This document shows, one piece after another, positions 44,940-55,769 of a DNA stretch of 64,000 nt; within the stretch, counting starts at the first letter, position 1, and each line of letters opens with the position of its first letter. A program made the translations under genes and the position numbers. The stretch spans positions 1,536,381 to 1,600,380 of the forward strand of contig KZ627161.1 of NCBI GenBank assembly GCA_002917775.1, in the 5' to 3' direction. This DNA is from Glaciozyma antarctica PI12 (Eukaryota > Basidiomycota > Microbotryomycetes > Kriegeriales > Camptobasidiaceae). The notes under the pieces are model-generated. The model saw only the letters and a program-made list of their open reading frames with translations. It was not told where the DNA came from and searched no databases.

Positions 44940-45818
44940 TCACAGCCCAGCGACCTTGGCCACCTCCATCCTCGTCGACTCGCTCAGCTGCCACCCCTGT
45001 CCTTCGAGCTCGATCCACCCCTCCTCATCCAGCTCCACTAGTTCCCCCACGAGTTTCCTCGTAGCTTCTAGCGAGAGTCCCGCGAAGGAAGGGAGGTGTA
45101 GTCGCGCGACGAGGTGTGGTCTCAGGACTGGAGGAGCGAGGGAGGTCATGTGGAACTGTTGCACGTTAGCTCGAGTTCATGCGGTGCGCGAGGGAGGAAC
45201 GTACTCGTACGGCTGTCCCTCCTGTTCTCTCCCCGACCCACCAGCCCTCCAGCGCCGACCGCACCAGTTCCTCGCTCCACGCCTCCCCTTCCACCTCCCC
45301 ACTCCCATCCCTCAGCTCCAACCAATTCCTAACCACGTACTCTCCCTCCCCGATCCTGAAAGCCGCTTTCGCCGACCTCAATCCCGTAAGAAGCGAAGAA
45401 GCGAGAGCTTCATCATGAGCGAGTCGACGACAATAGTCTGCTTGAGCGTGACCACCTTCTCCGATTCCGGATGCTTCAGGAACGGTATCTCGAGCTTCGC
45501 TTCCTATCCTCCGGCTCCATCAGCTCCTTCCTCCTCCCTCCCAAGAGCGGCAGGGCGACGTACAGCGAAATGGGACTTCCCACCTGGTATCGAAACGCCC
45601 GTCCCGATCTGCCGCCCCGCCTCTACGATAATCCAAGAGCGTCTTGGCCCGGGAGAAGGGATGGAGAGACCGAGAGTTGAGAGCTCGGTCGAGGTGAGGC
45701 CGGTGAGGAGAGAGGGGTGGGAGGGGGAGAGGAGGGCGAGGACGAGTGGGGTGGGGAGGGAGAGGGGGAGAAAGGTTAGGTCGTACCGGCCTGCGATGTG
45801 AGGAGCGAGGTAGTTCAT
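44940..45818 (-). CDS. Unrecognised protein, about 250 residues
   Basis: I cannot assign a family. The start is ATG 45818 (MNYLAPHIAGRYDLTF). The first exon runs through SWIIVEAGRQIGTGVSIPG. An intron with a CTGATGG branch-like site and TAG acceptor then joins SEARDTVPEASGIGEGG and LASSLLTGLRSAKAAFRIG. The middle exon continues EYVVRNWLELRDGSGEVEG to TGGTAVR. A last exon begins FHMTSLAPPVLRPHLVAR and ends STRMEVAKVAGL, with the stop at TGA 44942-44940. Phases agree, but several frames are open here, so the model is only moderately secure. The C-terminal 70 residues (LVGELVELDEEGWIELEGQG) look like a small helix-strand domain. Convergent with the RA-PH gene. Confidence 0.45.
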
Positions 45819-46365
45819 CTTGCGACGACGTGGGGAGAGAGGAGAGAGAGGGGGAGGGAGGGAGGGAGCTGCCAGGTCAACGTCGACCCGGCGCGTTCTC
45901 GAGCTCACAGCTCTTCGCCGGCTCTCTACGCTTCAGACGAGCGTTCCAGAGCTCTCAGCGCCTCTCTCGATGCACGGGAAGCCAATATGTGAAGGAAGGC
46001 AGTTGGTATTCCATCCAAGGCAGATTCAATAGAGAAGAAAGGTAGATGTTCCCAACACCACCTCCCCTGCGCCCTCCGAAGAGGAGCAGAAGGAAGTCAG
46101 GATAGTAAGTCCGTCACGGTGGTATGCTGGGGAACCAGGATCCTGCAAGCAGGGTTCCCGTCCTGAGTAGCTCTGCCCCACTCTTCCCGTCCCAGCGAAC
46201 ACTGGTCGATTCGAGGTACATGATAAAGAGGGGCTTCGGTTGGTCGGTTGGAAGGGGATGAGAGGGTCGGAAGCTGGCTAGATGCTGTGGAGGAACGAAT
46301 GGATTGACAAGGACACAAGTGTCTGCGAGGAAAACTTGTCAGTCAGATCCTCGTTCGAGGAGTCG
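45819..46365. promoter_or_regulatory. Divergent intergenic region upstream of the Dicer-like gene
   Basis: 547 bp between two ATGs in opposite directions. I searched both strands for the missing DExD helicase half of the Dicer (GKT/S and DECH-type motifs) and found none. Open frames here are short and unconvincing. A GGGA-rich tract lies at about 45835-45868. Confidence 0.5.
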
Positions 46366-49300
46366 ATGAGACGACTTACTTTAGCTACAGAGAACAGTGA
46401 CCCTTTCGTCGCAAACCATCCCGCGCTACGGAGACGCGAAGACGATTCGAGTGAGAAGTAGAGGGTAAAGAGAGGTGACCCAAATTTTGGCTGAACGAGT
46501 CTAGGGCACGGACCCTCTATTTATCTCGAGGAGAAGTTGCCAACTCGCGCTCAGTTTCTCCTTCAGCCTCTCCTTCCACCACACCGGAACTGCTCTCAGG
46601 CGAAGAATCGCGATCGCTCGAGGAGGAACTGCTCTTCTCCGTCTCCGCGAACGCCAAACGGTTCCTGTTCGTCAGTCTCGAGGCTCCACTTCCGATGACT
46701 CCTGGCTGACTCCCTGCCCACAGCAAGCTCAACAGCGACCATCTCCTTATGCAAAACAGGCTCGCCGAGTCGATCTCAGAAGTAGAGCAGGTCGCGCGCC
46801 AGGAGGAGCTCAAGGCGCCGGCCACCGTCTTCAGCCACTTCGACCCGGAGCTGGCAACGTTCAACTCCACTCCTACTCCCTTCGAGCTAGGGTTAAAGAG
46901 CCTCGAAGACGTATTCGAAATTGGAGACGAGATATGGGACAAGATCGCGCTCACCAAGGCCGTCAGTCCCTCTCCCTCCCACCTCCACTGATCTTGGGAC
47001 TGACACTGCCGCAGGAACTTGGTCGACTCGGATGCAATCTCCTCATCGGCTCCTTCGTCAAGGACTTCTCCTCGACACTCCCTCCGACATCGCCTCACTC
47101 AGTCCGCCTCCAACAAATCTCCTCCTCCCTCTCATCCCTCCTCGCACTCGACCCATTCCCGCCAACCAGCGACTTCTCTCCTCGAGTTCGCGCTTTGATC
47201 AGCACCTTGTCGCGCATACGGAATCGTCCAGCCTCGCGAACGGTCGTGATCGTGGACAAGAAGCGGGATGCGAAGCTCCTGCCTCGAATCCTTCTCCACG
47301 CGGATGCCTTGCGAGATTGGATCGTTCCCAAGCGCGTCGTCCGAATCAAGAAGAATCGAAAGGCTGGCGCGGATACGAGCGAGGTGAGCTATCTCCCTTT
47401 CGTTTTCTTGCTCTCGCTGAAGATCTCGTCGCCTCGCAGGGCAAGACTCTGGACGCCTTTCAAGCTGGAACCGTCAACGTTCTCGTCGCAACGTCAGAAA
47501 TTGCAAAATCTCTCGACGTATCAGCTTGCGATCTGGTGGTCCAGTTCGACGGCGTCAACGAGTTCGTCCGCGAGCCTCTCTTTCCGGCATGAACTGACGC
47601 CCGCATCGCAGCTGCGCTTTGACTGCACGTATTCTCGACGCAGAGATTCGATTCGTCTCCCTCGTCGAGGCGACGAACGCCCCCGTCCTTTCGAAGGACG
47701 CCGAGGAGGTCAATCCCAACATTGAACCTCGCCTCACCCTCTCCGCCAACCCAACAGCTCCCTCTTCCAACTTCGCCCAAGCACCCATCCTCCTCGACCT
47801 TTTCTTTTTCCACCTCCCTCAAAATCCCTACGAAAATCCTCCACGACCCTCGACACGCTCTCACCTCCACTCCAAGCGGCTTCCCCTCCACCGTCCACCT
47901 CCCTCTCATCCCAGCTCTCGGTCCCGCACCTCGAAGATTCGAAGGCGTATCTGTGACGAAAGGTCAGGCGAAGCAGGCTGCGGCGTTGGCGGCTCGCGAG
48001 GCGCTGAAACGCGCGGGAGCGTGGGAGGACTTTTGCGAGGAGGTGGTCGACGACGACGAGGTCAAAGTCCTGGATCGTATCGAGATGGTCGAGGTTGAGT
48101 TTGATAATATCTGGGGGAACGTACTGGCGAAGGAGTCGGCGGCCTGGCTCAATACTTTCGAGGTGCGCGAGCGAGGAGCAGCGACCGTCGTCGTGGGACT
48201 TGTTACGGGGACGTCGCTCGACCTTTTCGAAGGACGTCATCGTGAGGATGGAAAAGGAGGGGGTGGGAGCACTTTGGTGCGGCTCGTCAGCTCCGTCGAG
48301 CTCTCCTTCGTTGATCCTGCGGAGCGAGCAGCGCGATTAGAAGAGCTTCGCGCTCTCAACTTCGAGTGCCTCAAGACCGCGGTCAATCGCAAGATCGACG
48401 ACGGTCCCTTCTACGCCCTATTCGCACCTCTCGCGACCGACGGATCGATCGACTGGACGACGGTCAAGAACGCCTTCGCACCCGCGACTTTGGCTACCCT
48501 CCTTCCCTCCTGCATCATTGCTATTCCTTCTCGACGAGTCGATCATCGTCTCTACACCTTCAAGAGCATCAGGAAGGACGTCTCGAGCTTGTCGTCGACT
48601 CGAGAAATCGAAGTCGACCTCGAATCTCGCTTGTCGGCGAAAAGAGCTCGCCAAGTTCGACAACTACGCCCAGTTCCTCCGCATCAAGTACAGCGTCCTG
48701 ATCTCCGACACCGAAGCAGAGGAGATTCTCGAGCTCGAAAGCGTCGACACCACTATCCCTCCTCACCTCCTCCCCCGTCCCTCGCCACGACCTTCCTTCC
48801 TCCGCCACTTCCCCCCTCTCCCTCTGCCGCACCACTTCCCTCCCCACCTCCTTCTGTCGCATTATACTCGCCTCCCCCTCCCTCCTCCGCACGATCCACG
48901 ACGAGATCCGCGCCCGAAACGCCATCGCGCACCTCGACCTCCCACCCCTCCACCTCCCCCTCCTCATCAAAGCTCTCACTCCCCCCGGCTCGATCCCCGA
49001 ATTCGACTACGAGGCACTAGAGACCCTCGGCGACTCCCTCCTCGAGCTCCTCACCTCCGTACACCTCTACCTCTCCCACCCCGATTCCGACGAAGGAGAT
49101 CTCTCGACCCTCCGTCGCCACTATATCTCCAACGCCTTCCTGCGACAACGGACTCTCGCGATTGGTCTCGCGCCGTTCCTACTCCCGGAACGAATGCGTC
49201 TAGCGACTTGGATCCCGCCCGAATCGGATCAGTGCGAACTTGCGCCCGATGGTCTTCGCACGGTGCGAAAGATCTCGAGACGCGCGTTGAGCGATTGCGT

Positions 49301-50590
49301 AGAGTCTGTTCTCGCTGCGTCGTTCCTTTCTGGGGGGGTGGGGATGGCGTTAGTGGTAGGAAGGCGTATGGGGTTGGAAGTGGGAGGGGAGTGGGAGGGG
49401 AGGGTACCGAGGGTTATGAATGATTTGGAGAGGGGGGAGGGGATGGAGAGAGTAGAAAGGGCCGTGGGGTACAGCTTTGAGTGCCGGAGGTGGTTGTGGC
49501 AGGCGCTTACGCATCGGGGAGTGGTGGGGGGTTTGACGACCTGCTATGAGCGGGAGGAGTTCCTCGGCGACGGTGAGTTCGCGTCTTGAGCTTCGCGCTG
49601 AACCTTGCTGATGATTTTCTTCGCGCAGCTCTGCTCGATTTCTTCGTCACGAAGCACCTCTGGACCACCTTCCCCGGCATCAGTTCGGAAAACCTTACCT
49701 TCCTCCGCGCGCGCCTCGTCTCCAACTCCGCACTCGCTTTCGTCGCCATTCGCACGCTTGAAATTCACCGGAACCTCATTCATGAGTCGAAGGAGCTTCA
49801 GCTGGCGATTGATGAGGCGGTCGTTCAAGCGGAGGGGATGAGCTGGGAGGACTTTGATGATGTGACGTGGCTTTGGGACCCGCCAAAAGGTGCGTTCCTT
49901 TGCTCTCTTCTCGCTGTCCTCCCCATCCTGACGATGGACAATTTGCAGTACTGGGAGACCTGGTTGAGAGCCTCCTCGGAGCAATCTTTGTCGATTCGGG
50001 CTGCAAGATCGACGTCGTCCTCGCTGCCGCAGCGACCATCTTCATCGATGTCCTCCTCCTCCTCAAGGACGAAGCTCCGCGCGATCCCCTCTCGCGACTA
50101 AATATGCACGTCCACTCGCTCAAATGCCAGCAAACGACGCTCTCGTGCGTTCCTCTCCCTCCTCGCTCCCTCGCACTTCTAACGCCGTCTTTGCAGTAAG
50201 ACACCTCGCACGCCTTCCTCTCCTCCTTCCGCTTCGTACAGCTTCCACGATTTCCCCCTCTTTACCGCCTCGCATTCCTCGCAAGCCGTCGCAGGCCAAC
50301 TCGCTGCGCGCGGAGCGTTGGCAGTACTCGAATCCCCGGCGTTCGACGAGCTTAAAGCGAGGTGCGATTGCTCCAGCAAGAGGAGAGCGGATGTCCTTCT
50401 GGAGGAGTTGAAGGAGTTCAAGAGAGCGAGGACGGCGGTTGTCGAAGAGGTCGAAGGAGCGGGGATGGAAGCAGGAGGAGAGAGCAGTGGGATCGACTGG
50501 GATACGAAAGAGGAGGAGGAGGAGCTGGTCGTGAGCAGGGTTTCGGACCTGCGCTCGTGTGTACTCGACATGAAGACGCGCGGTCGCTGA
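46366..50590 (+). CDS. Dicer-like ribonuclease III lacking the N-terminal DExD helicase domain
   Basis: Predicted to cut double-stranded RNA. Order of parts: a short Ser-rich N-terminus from ATG 46366 (MRRLTLATENSDPFVANHP, exons 46366-46450, 46531-46660, 46724 onward); a degenerate helicase C-terminal lobe (DAFQAGTVNVLVATSEIAKS, ACDLVVQFDGVN); a Dicer dimerisation/dsRBD-like fold (KILHDPRHALTSTPSGFPST, SVTKGQAKQAAALAAREAL); a platform/PAZ region; RNase IIIa (EALETLGDSLLELL, with ALSDCVESVLAASF); RNase IIIb (REEFLGDALLDFF, with KVLGDLVESLLGAIF); and a C-terminal dsRBD-like tail ending at TGA 50588-50590. Both RNase III sites keep the acidic residues. The Walker and DECH motifs are absent, and motif VI (QxRGRxR) reads ALTARIL. 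The frame changes between 48660 and 48830, at a C6 run or a missed 46-nt intron. Confidence 0.75.
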
Positions 50591-50798
50591 GCCCGGATCG
50601 CCACTCTACATCCCCGCCTTTCAAGTTCCTCTCGCTCGCTGGGGGTAACGCCTTGTAGTGCATGCAGTGCATCCCTGCCAATACAGCACTTTGCACGAAT
50701 ACTCCCGCTCTACTCTGACAACCCAGAAACCCTGCATTTGAACGCTCAGCTCGCCGCGACCCCCTATCAAGTCAGACGACTCACCGTTCTTTCCTCGC

Positions 50799-51012
50799 TC
50801 AGATTCCCCCACCGGAACGAGTTACGTCCAAGAGAGCTACTCCAGCGCCGGCACTCTTGACGCCGACGGGGCTCTTGGTGGCGATGGCGCGGTAGCCTAG
50901 GAAGACGAAGGGGAGACTGCCAGTGTGGGGGTGATTGGTCAGTGGCGTATGTGGACCTGGTGGGAGGTGGGACGTACGCGATTAGGATGTTGCGGCGGAC
51001 GGTGGTGAGCAT
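50799..51012 (-). CDS. Small membrane-type protein, 50 residues
   Basis: Two exons, 51012-50978 and 50916-50799, joined by a 61-nt intron (GTACGT donor, CAG acceptor) with perfect phase. The protein starts MLTTVRRNILIALPFVFLGY, which is a basic start followed by a hydrophobic helix. It ends with a Gly/Ser/Val-rich tail (VKSAGAGVALLDVTRSGGGI) and a TGA at 50801-50799. This is the size and shape of a small mitochondrial inner-membrane or ER protein. The family is not recognised. It is divergent from the LRR gene. Confidence 0.45.
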
Positions 51013-51324
51013 CTGGTGTGTTGGAGTTGGGGCGGAGTGTGGGAGGAGGGAGAGAGGAAGGAGCTGAGTCTGGAGTTGTTGTTGGGGGCCCGGCTACTTC
51101 GACTATACTCGCTTTTTTGAGCGATTTGTTCTTGCAGTTGACTGTCCGCTCCTTCTACCGCATCCGAAATACTCGTAGACCACGTAGAAATGCGGCAAAA
51201 AATTGCTGGGAAAGATATTGTCGAGATTCGAATCGAAGATACAAATCTCGGAGTGAGGCCCGAGCTCAAGGACGCAAGTCGAGTGTTGAGCGATTCTCCT
51301 CTTCGTCTTCTCTCCTCACCAGCG
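51013..51324. promoter_or_regulatory. Divergent promoter, 50-aa protein gene / LRR gene
   Basis: 312 bp between the two start codons. It is less GC-rich than its surroundings near 51100-51250. No coding evidence beyond random open frames. Confidence 0.35.
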
Positions 51325-51377
51325 ATGGCGACGACGACGAACACGACGACGACGACGAAGACGACGACGACGACGCT
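51325..51377 (+). repeat. (ACG)n trinucleotide repeat encoding poly-Thr
   Basis: A run of ACG codons interrupted by AAC and AAG, at the very start of the LRR gene (MATTTNTTTTTKTTTTTL). Likely variable in length between strains. Confidence 0.8.
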
Positions 51378-52863
51378 CGATCCCTTCTCTGGCTCAAACA
51401 AGGGCTGGACGCACCCCGACTTCTCCCTCGAAGGACGACAACGCAAAGTGGAGAGCTTCTCCTTCCCCAACCTCGACTTTGCGCCTACAGCACCACCAGA
51501 CGAGGAGAAGGGGCGCAAGTTCAGCTCCACCTCATCCACCAGCTCTCTCTCCTTCGCCCCCGCCCCCCGCTTAGCACCCTCCCTCCTGCCCTGCCGCCAC
51601 ACCGGCAGCACGACCATCCGCCCTCAAGTCGGCCGCGTCTTGGCTGCGAGACCTGGCGCACGAGGACGAGGAGGAGGAGCAGAGGGGGTTCTTGGAGGGA
51701 GGAGCGTTCTTGGAGGGACTGCAGCTGTCGCCGTCTTCCAGGGTGGAGGAGTCATCAGAAGCCAAGTGGGACAGGACCATCGCTCATGCGGTTACGTTCG
51801 CAAAGGGAGAGGTGGATATGAGGTACGTCGACGAGAGGGTGGATCCATTGCCCGTAGCAGGGAGCTGACCCGTTCCTCATCGCAGCGGGCAACACCTCAC
51901 CTCGATCCCAGAGACGATCAACGACCTCACCCGGATCGTCAAGCTGCAGACCACCTCCCCCGCCACCATCCCCTCTCGCGCTCTCAAGGAGTGGGGTCGC
52001 AACACGCAGTCTGGACCTCTCTCCTTCGGCGCAGCTCCCTCGACTCCTCCACGCCCGTTCGTGCGCTCCAACTCGGGCTCTCTCGACCCCTCTCCCCGCA
52101 CCCCCTCCATTCCCGCCGCCACCGTCCCTCTCAACCTCATCCTCTCCGACAACTCGCTCACCGCCCCATCGATCGCACCCCTCTTTGCACTCGACAACTT
52201 GCGGATCCTCAGTCTGAGGAAGAACAACCTCGAGCGGTTGCCGGAAGCGGTCGTCCGGCTTCACAACCTCGCTACGCTCAACCTGGGTTCGAACCAGATC
52301 GAATACCTCCCTTCCGAGATCCTCCAGCTCGATTCGCTCACCCAGCTCTTCGTGCGTCCTCCATCCTCTCCCTCTCGATCCCAAGCTAACCCTCCTCGCA
52401 GCTCCACCCGAACCCCTTCCTCCCCCCTCCCCCCACTTCCAGCTCCACCACCCGCCTCCTCGGACCCCTCAAAACGCACTTCTCCCTCCCCTCCCTCCGC
52501 GAAACCTGCCACCGCATCCTCCTCGCTCCCACCTCGACCTCCTCCAAACCCCTCATCAGCACTCTCGACTCTCCCGAACTTCGCGACTACCTCTCGCCTT
52601 ACCCACACCTTGCTTCCCCCTTCCTCTCCTCCCTCTCTCGACCCACAGCACCAGCAGGAGCAGCGGCTATCCACCCCTCTTCGAACGTCTGTTGCTCGCC
52701 GGTGCATGGGAGTGACGGGAGGAGGTTCGTACAGCATGCGGTGGAGCGGACCGAGTGGGTCATGGAGAGGGAGTTGAAGAAGGGGGGAGAGGGGCCTGAG
52801 ACGAGGATCCCGGTGAGATGGCGAGGGTGTGGTGCGAGGTGTTTAGATTGGTTGGAGGATTGA
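51325..52863 (+). CDS. Leucine-rich repeat protein
   Basis: ATG 51325 opens a poly-Thr leader encoded by (ACG)n, then LDPFSGSNKGWTHPDFSLEG. After an unresolved intron (a CTTAG acceptor near 51581 fits the phase), the frame continues SAASWLRDLAHEDEEEEQRG to KWDRTIAHAVTFAKGEVDMS. Leucine-rich repeats follow: LTSIPETINDLTRIVKLQ, LRILSLRKNNLERLPEAV, VRLHNLATLNLGSNQIEYLP, SEILQLDSLTQLFLHPNPFL. A C-terminal domain (KTHFSLPSLRETCHRILL, then VERTEWVMERELKKGG) ends at TGA 52861-52863. The LRR cap sequence 'LHPNPF' with the conserved downstream SLPSLRE-C resembles a set of uncharacterised fungal LRR proteins. No signal peptide or membrane segment. Likely protein-protein contact; partner unknown. Confidence 0.7.
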
Positions 52864-53036
52864 GTGGTAGAGTAGTGCGCTGAGCTAGTAGTAGGTTGTA
52901 AACGCAGTATTAGTTGTCGCAGTAGTCGTCCTCGTCGCCTTCGCGTTCTCATCTTGAACGCGTGAGGAGAAACTCCGAGGAGGACGCAACAGCCGTCCGA
53001 TCAAAACTTCGCTCCCGACGCCCCTCTTCCTCCCTC

Positions 53037-54079
<1,043 letters not shown>

Positions 54080-54227
54080 TTGAATTGGTGTTGTGCGAAG
54101 ATGCGAGAGCGAGAGCGATGAGAACGCGCAGTGTGAGGCAGCTATCCTGTCGAACGAAACGAATCGCCAGGTGAACGCATACACAATTGCAGAGTAGCGG
54201 TGCTCCAACAACGCCGACTTCGCCCCC

Positions 54228-55532
54228 CTAATCCCCATTCCTTCTCCTCCCACCCCCCGCACCCCCAGTCGCAGTCCTGACCCTCTTCCTCCTACACTCT
54301 CCCAAATCCCCCTCAATCTCCTCTCCTCTCAACCCACTGATCCCCGTCAAGCTCTTCCCAAACTGGTTGTAACTCCCACTCGTGACGATGAAATGCGCCG
54401 GCGGTAAACCCGGCTGCTGCCTAGGACCAGGTTTCCGCTTCCCTGCTCCCGTCGTCGTGGCACTAGGTCCCGAAGCGAGAGACGCGAGGAGGGGACCACC
54501 AGAGGCGGAAGAAGGGAGGAGGGACGAGGCGAGGTTGAACGGGTCTGCGATCGAGCCCAACCCGAGGAGAGTAGTGATGGCGGAGTTGTCGAGGGGAGGG
54601 GCAGAGGTGGAGGGGGCTGAGGGGACGGATTCGGTGGATTGGGAAGCGGGGAGGTGGGGGCGGGAGGTGTGCATGCGGTTCGGACCACCGCGGAGGCGAC
54701 GCGTGCCGTGGGAACGCGATTGCGGGTCCATGAAAGTGTCTGGAGATGGTGGATCTCGTTAGCTGCGGCTTCAAGGAAGGTGTGCGCATGGGCAGGGGAG
54801 AAGACGCAGAAAAGAGACTCACCCAGACTGACGCCCTCGCCCTCCTTCTCCTCGTTGAGGCGCTTCCTCCGCTCCTCGACACCCTCCAGCAAGCGCTCCA
54901 CCACGCCCTTGGTCGCGCCCTCGTACTCCTCCTCGATCCGCTCCACTTCGGCGTCAAACAGGCGGCGCGCGACTCCGACCTGATGGCTGTGGAACAGCCT
55001 CACGGCCAAGAGTCGATTTGCGCGTTGAAGGGAGAGGCGGTGAAGGGCAAAGAGGTAGGGAGTGGGGTGCATGTCTGGGATGACGGGGTCGGTGAAGGGA
55101 AGAGAAGGCGGGAGTTGACCGACAGGGATGCTGAGGTCAAAGGTCGGGAAGACGGGAGGAGGAAGGAGTTCGTCGGCGGTGCGAGCAAAGATGTCGGAAA
55201 GGTCGTGAAAGACTCTGCGAGTGCGAGCTCGTCAGCTGGTGGGTCCGAAGAGAGGGGGCCTGGTCCCCGCCTGCTCGCTTGTCGGAAGGAGGGCTCACCT
55301 GTCGCGCCGTTCAAGAGTGTCGGCATGCAGTCTCCCTACGCGCTCGACCATGTCCCTTCTCCGCTTTTCCCGCTTGCTCTCGGTGGGGTTGATGGGGTTG
55401 CCGTAGGCTGAAGGGGGAAGGGAGGGTGAGCTCGCGGCGTAGGCTGTTTGATCAAAAGGACTTACCATCGTACTCGATGGGCTGCTCGTAAGACTGTTCA
55501 CGCTGTTGACGTGGCTGCCACTGCTGTGACAT
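54228..55532 (-). CDS. SDS3: Sds3-like subunit of a Sin3 histone deacetylase complex
   Basis: Sds3/BRMS1-type proteins hold the Sin3-Rpd3 corepressor together through a long helical segment. ATG 55532 opens MSQQWQPRQQREQSYEQP. The next exon gives the basic helix (RREKRRRDMVERVGRLHADT). Then RVFHDLSDIFARTADELLPP, PTPYLFALHRLSLQRANRLL and VGVARRLFDAEVERIEEEYE with KRLNEEKEGEGVS follow, the pattern expected of the Sds3-like domain. The Ser/Pro-rich C-terminus contains VTSGSYNQFGKSLTGISGL and a basic end, stopping at TGA 54230-54228. Introns lie at about 55418-55467, 55210-55300 and 54733-54826. It lies directly downstream of OPI1 on the same strand. OPI1 is known in yeast to recruit Sin3. Confidence 0.7.
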
Positions 55533-55769
55533 CCTGCGCTGAATTGAGGGGAGCGAGAGATGGAAGAGAGAGAAACCAACCTCGAGCTCGCCCTCTCGGC
55601 TGGAGTTTGGGCCACCTGCATACATCCTCCCAAACTCCTCTCCATCTCCCTCAATCTACGGTCGAACGAACAATCTGAGTGTAAACAACACAGTGCAGGT
55701 TTACAAACGTGTACTGGAAACTATAAAGCAAAAAAGAAGCACAGCTCAGTCCGACCTCTCCTCCCCTCG

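Noticed and set aside
46366-50590. Dicer-like gene as a plain pseudogene
   Set aside because: Both catalytic centres and nearly all splice phases are intact and the start exon is clean. The single frame change falls in a homopolymer, so sequence error is as likely as decay.
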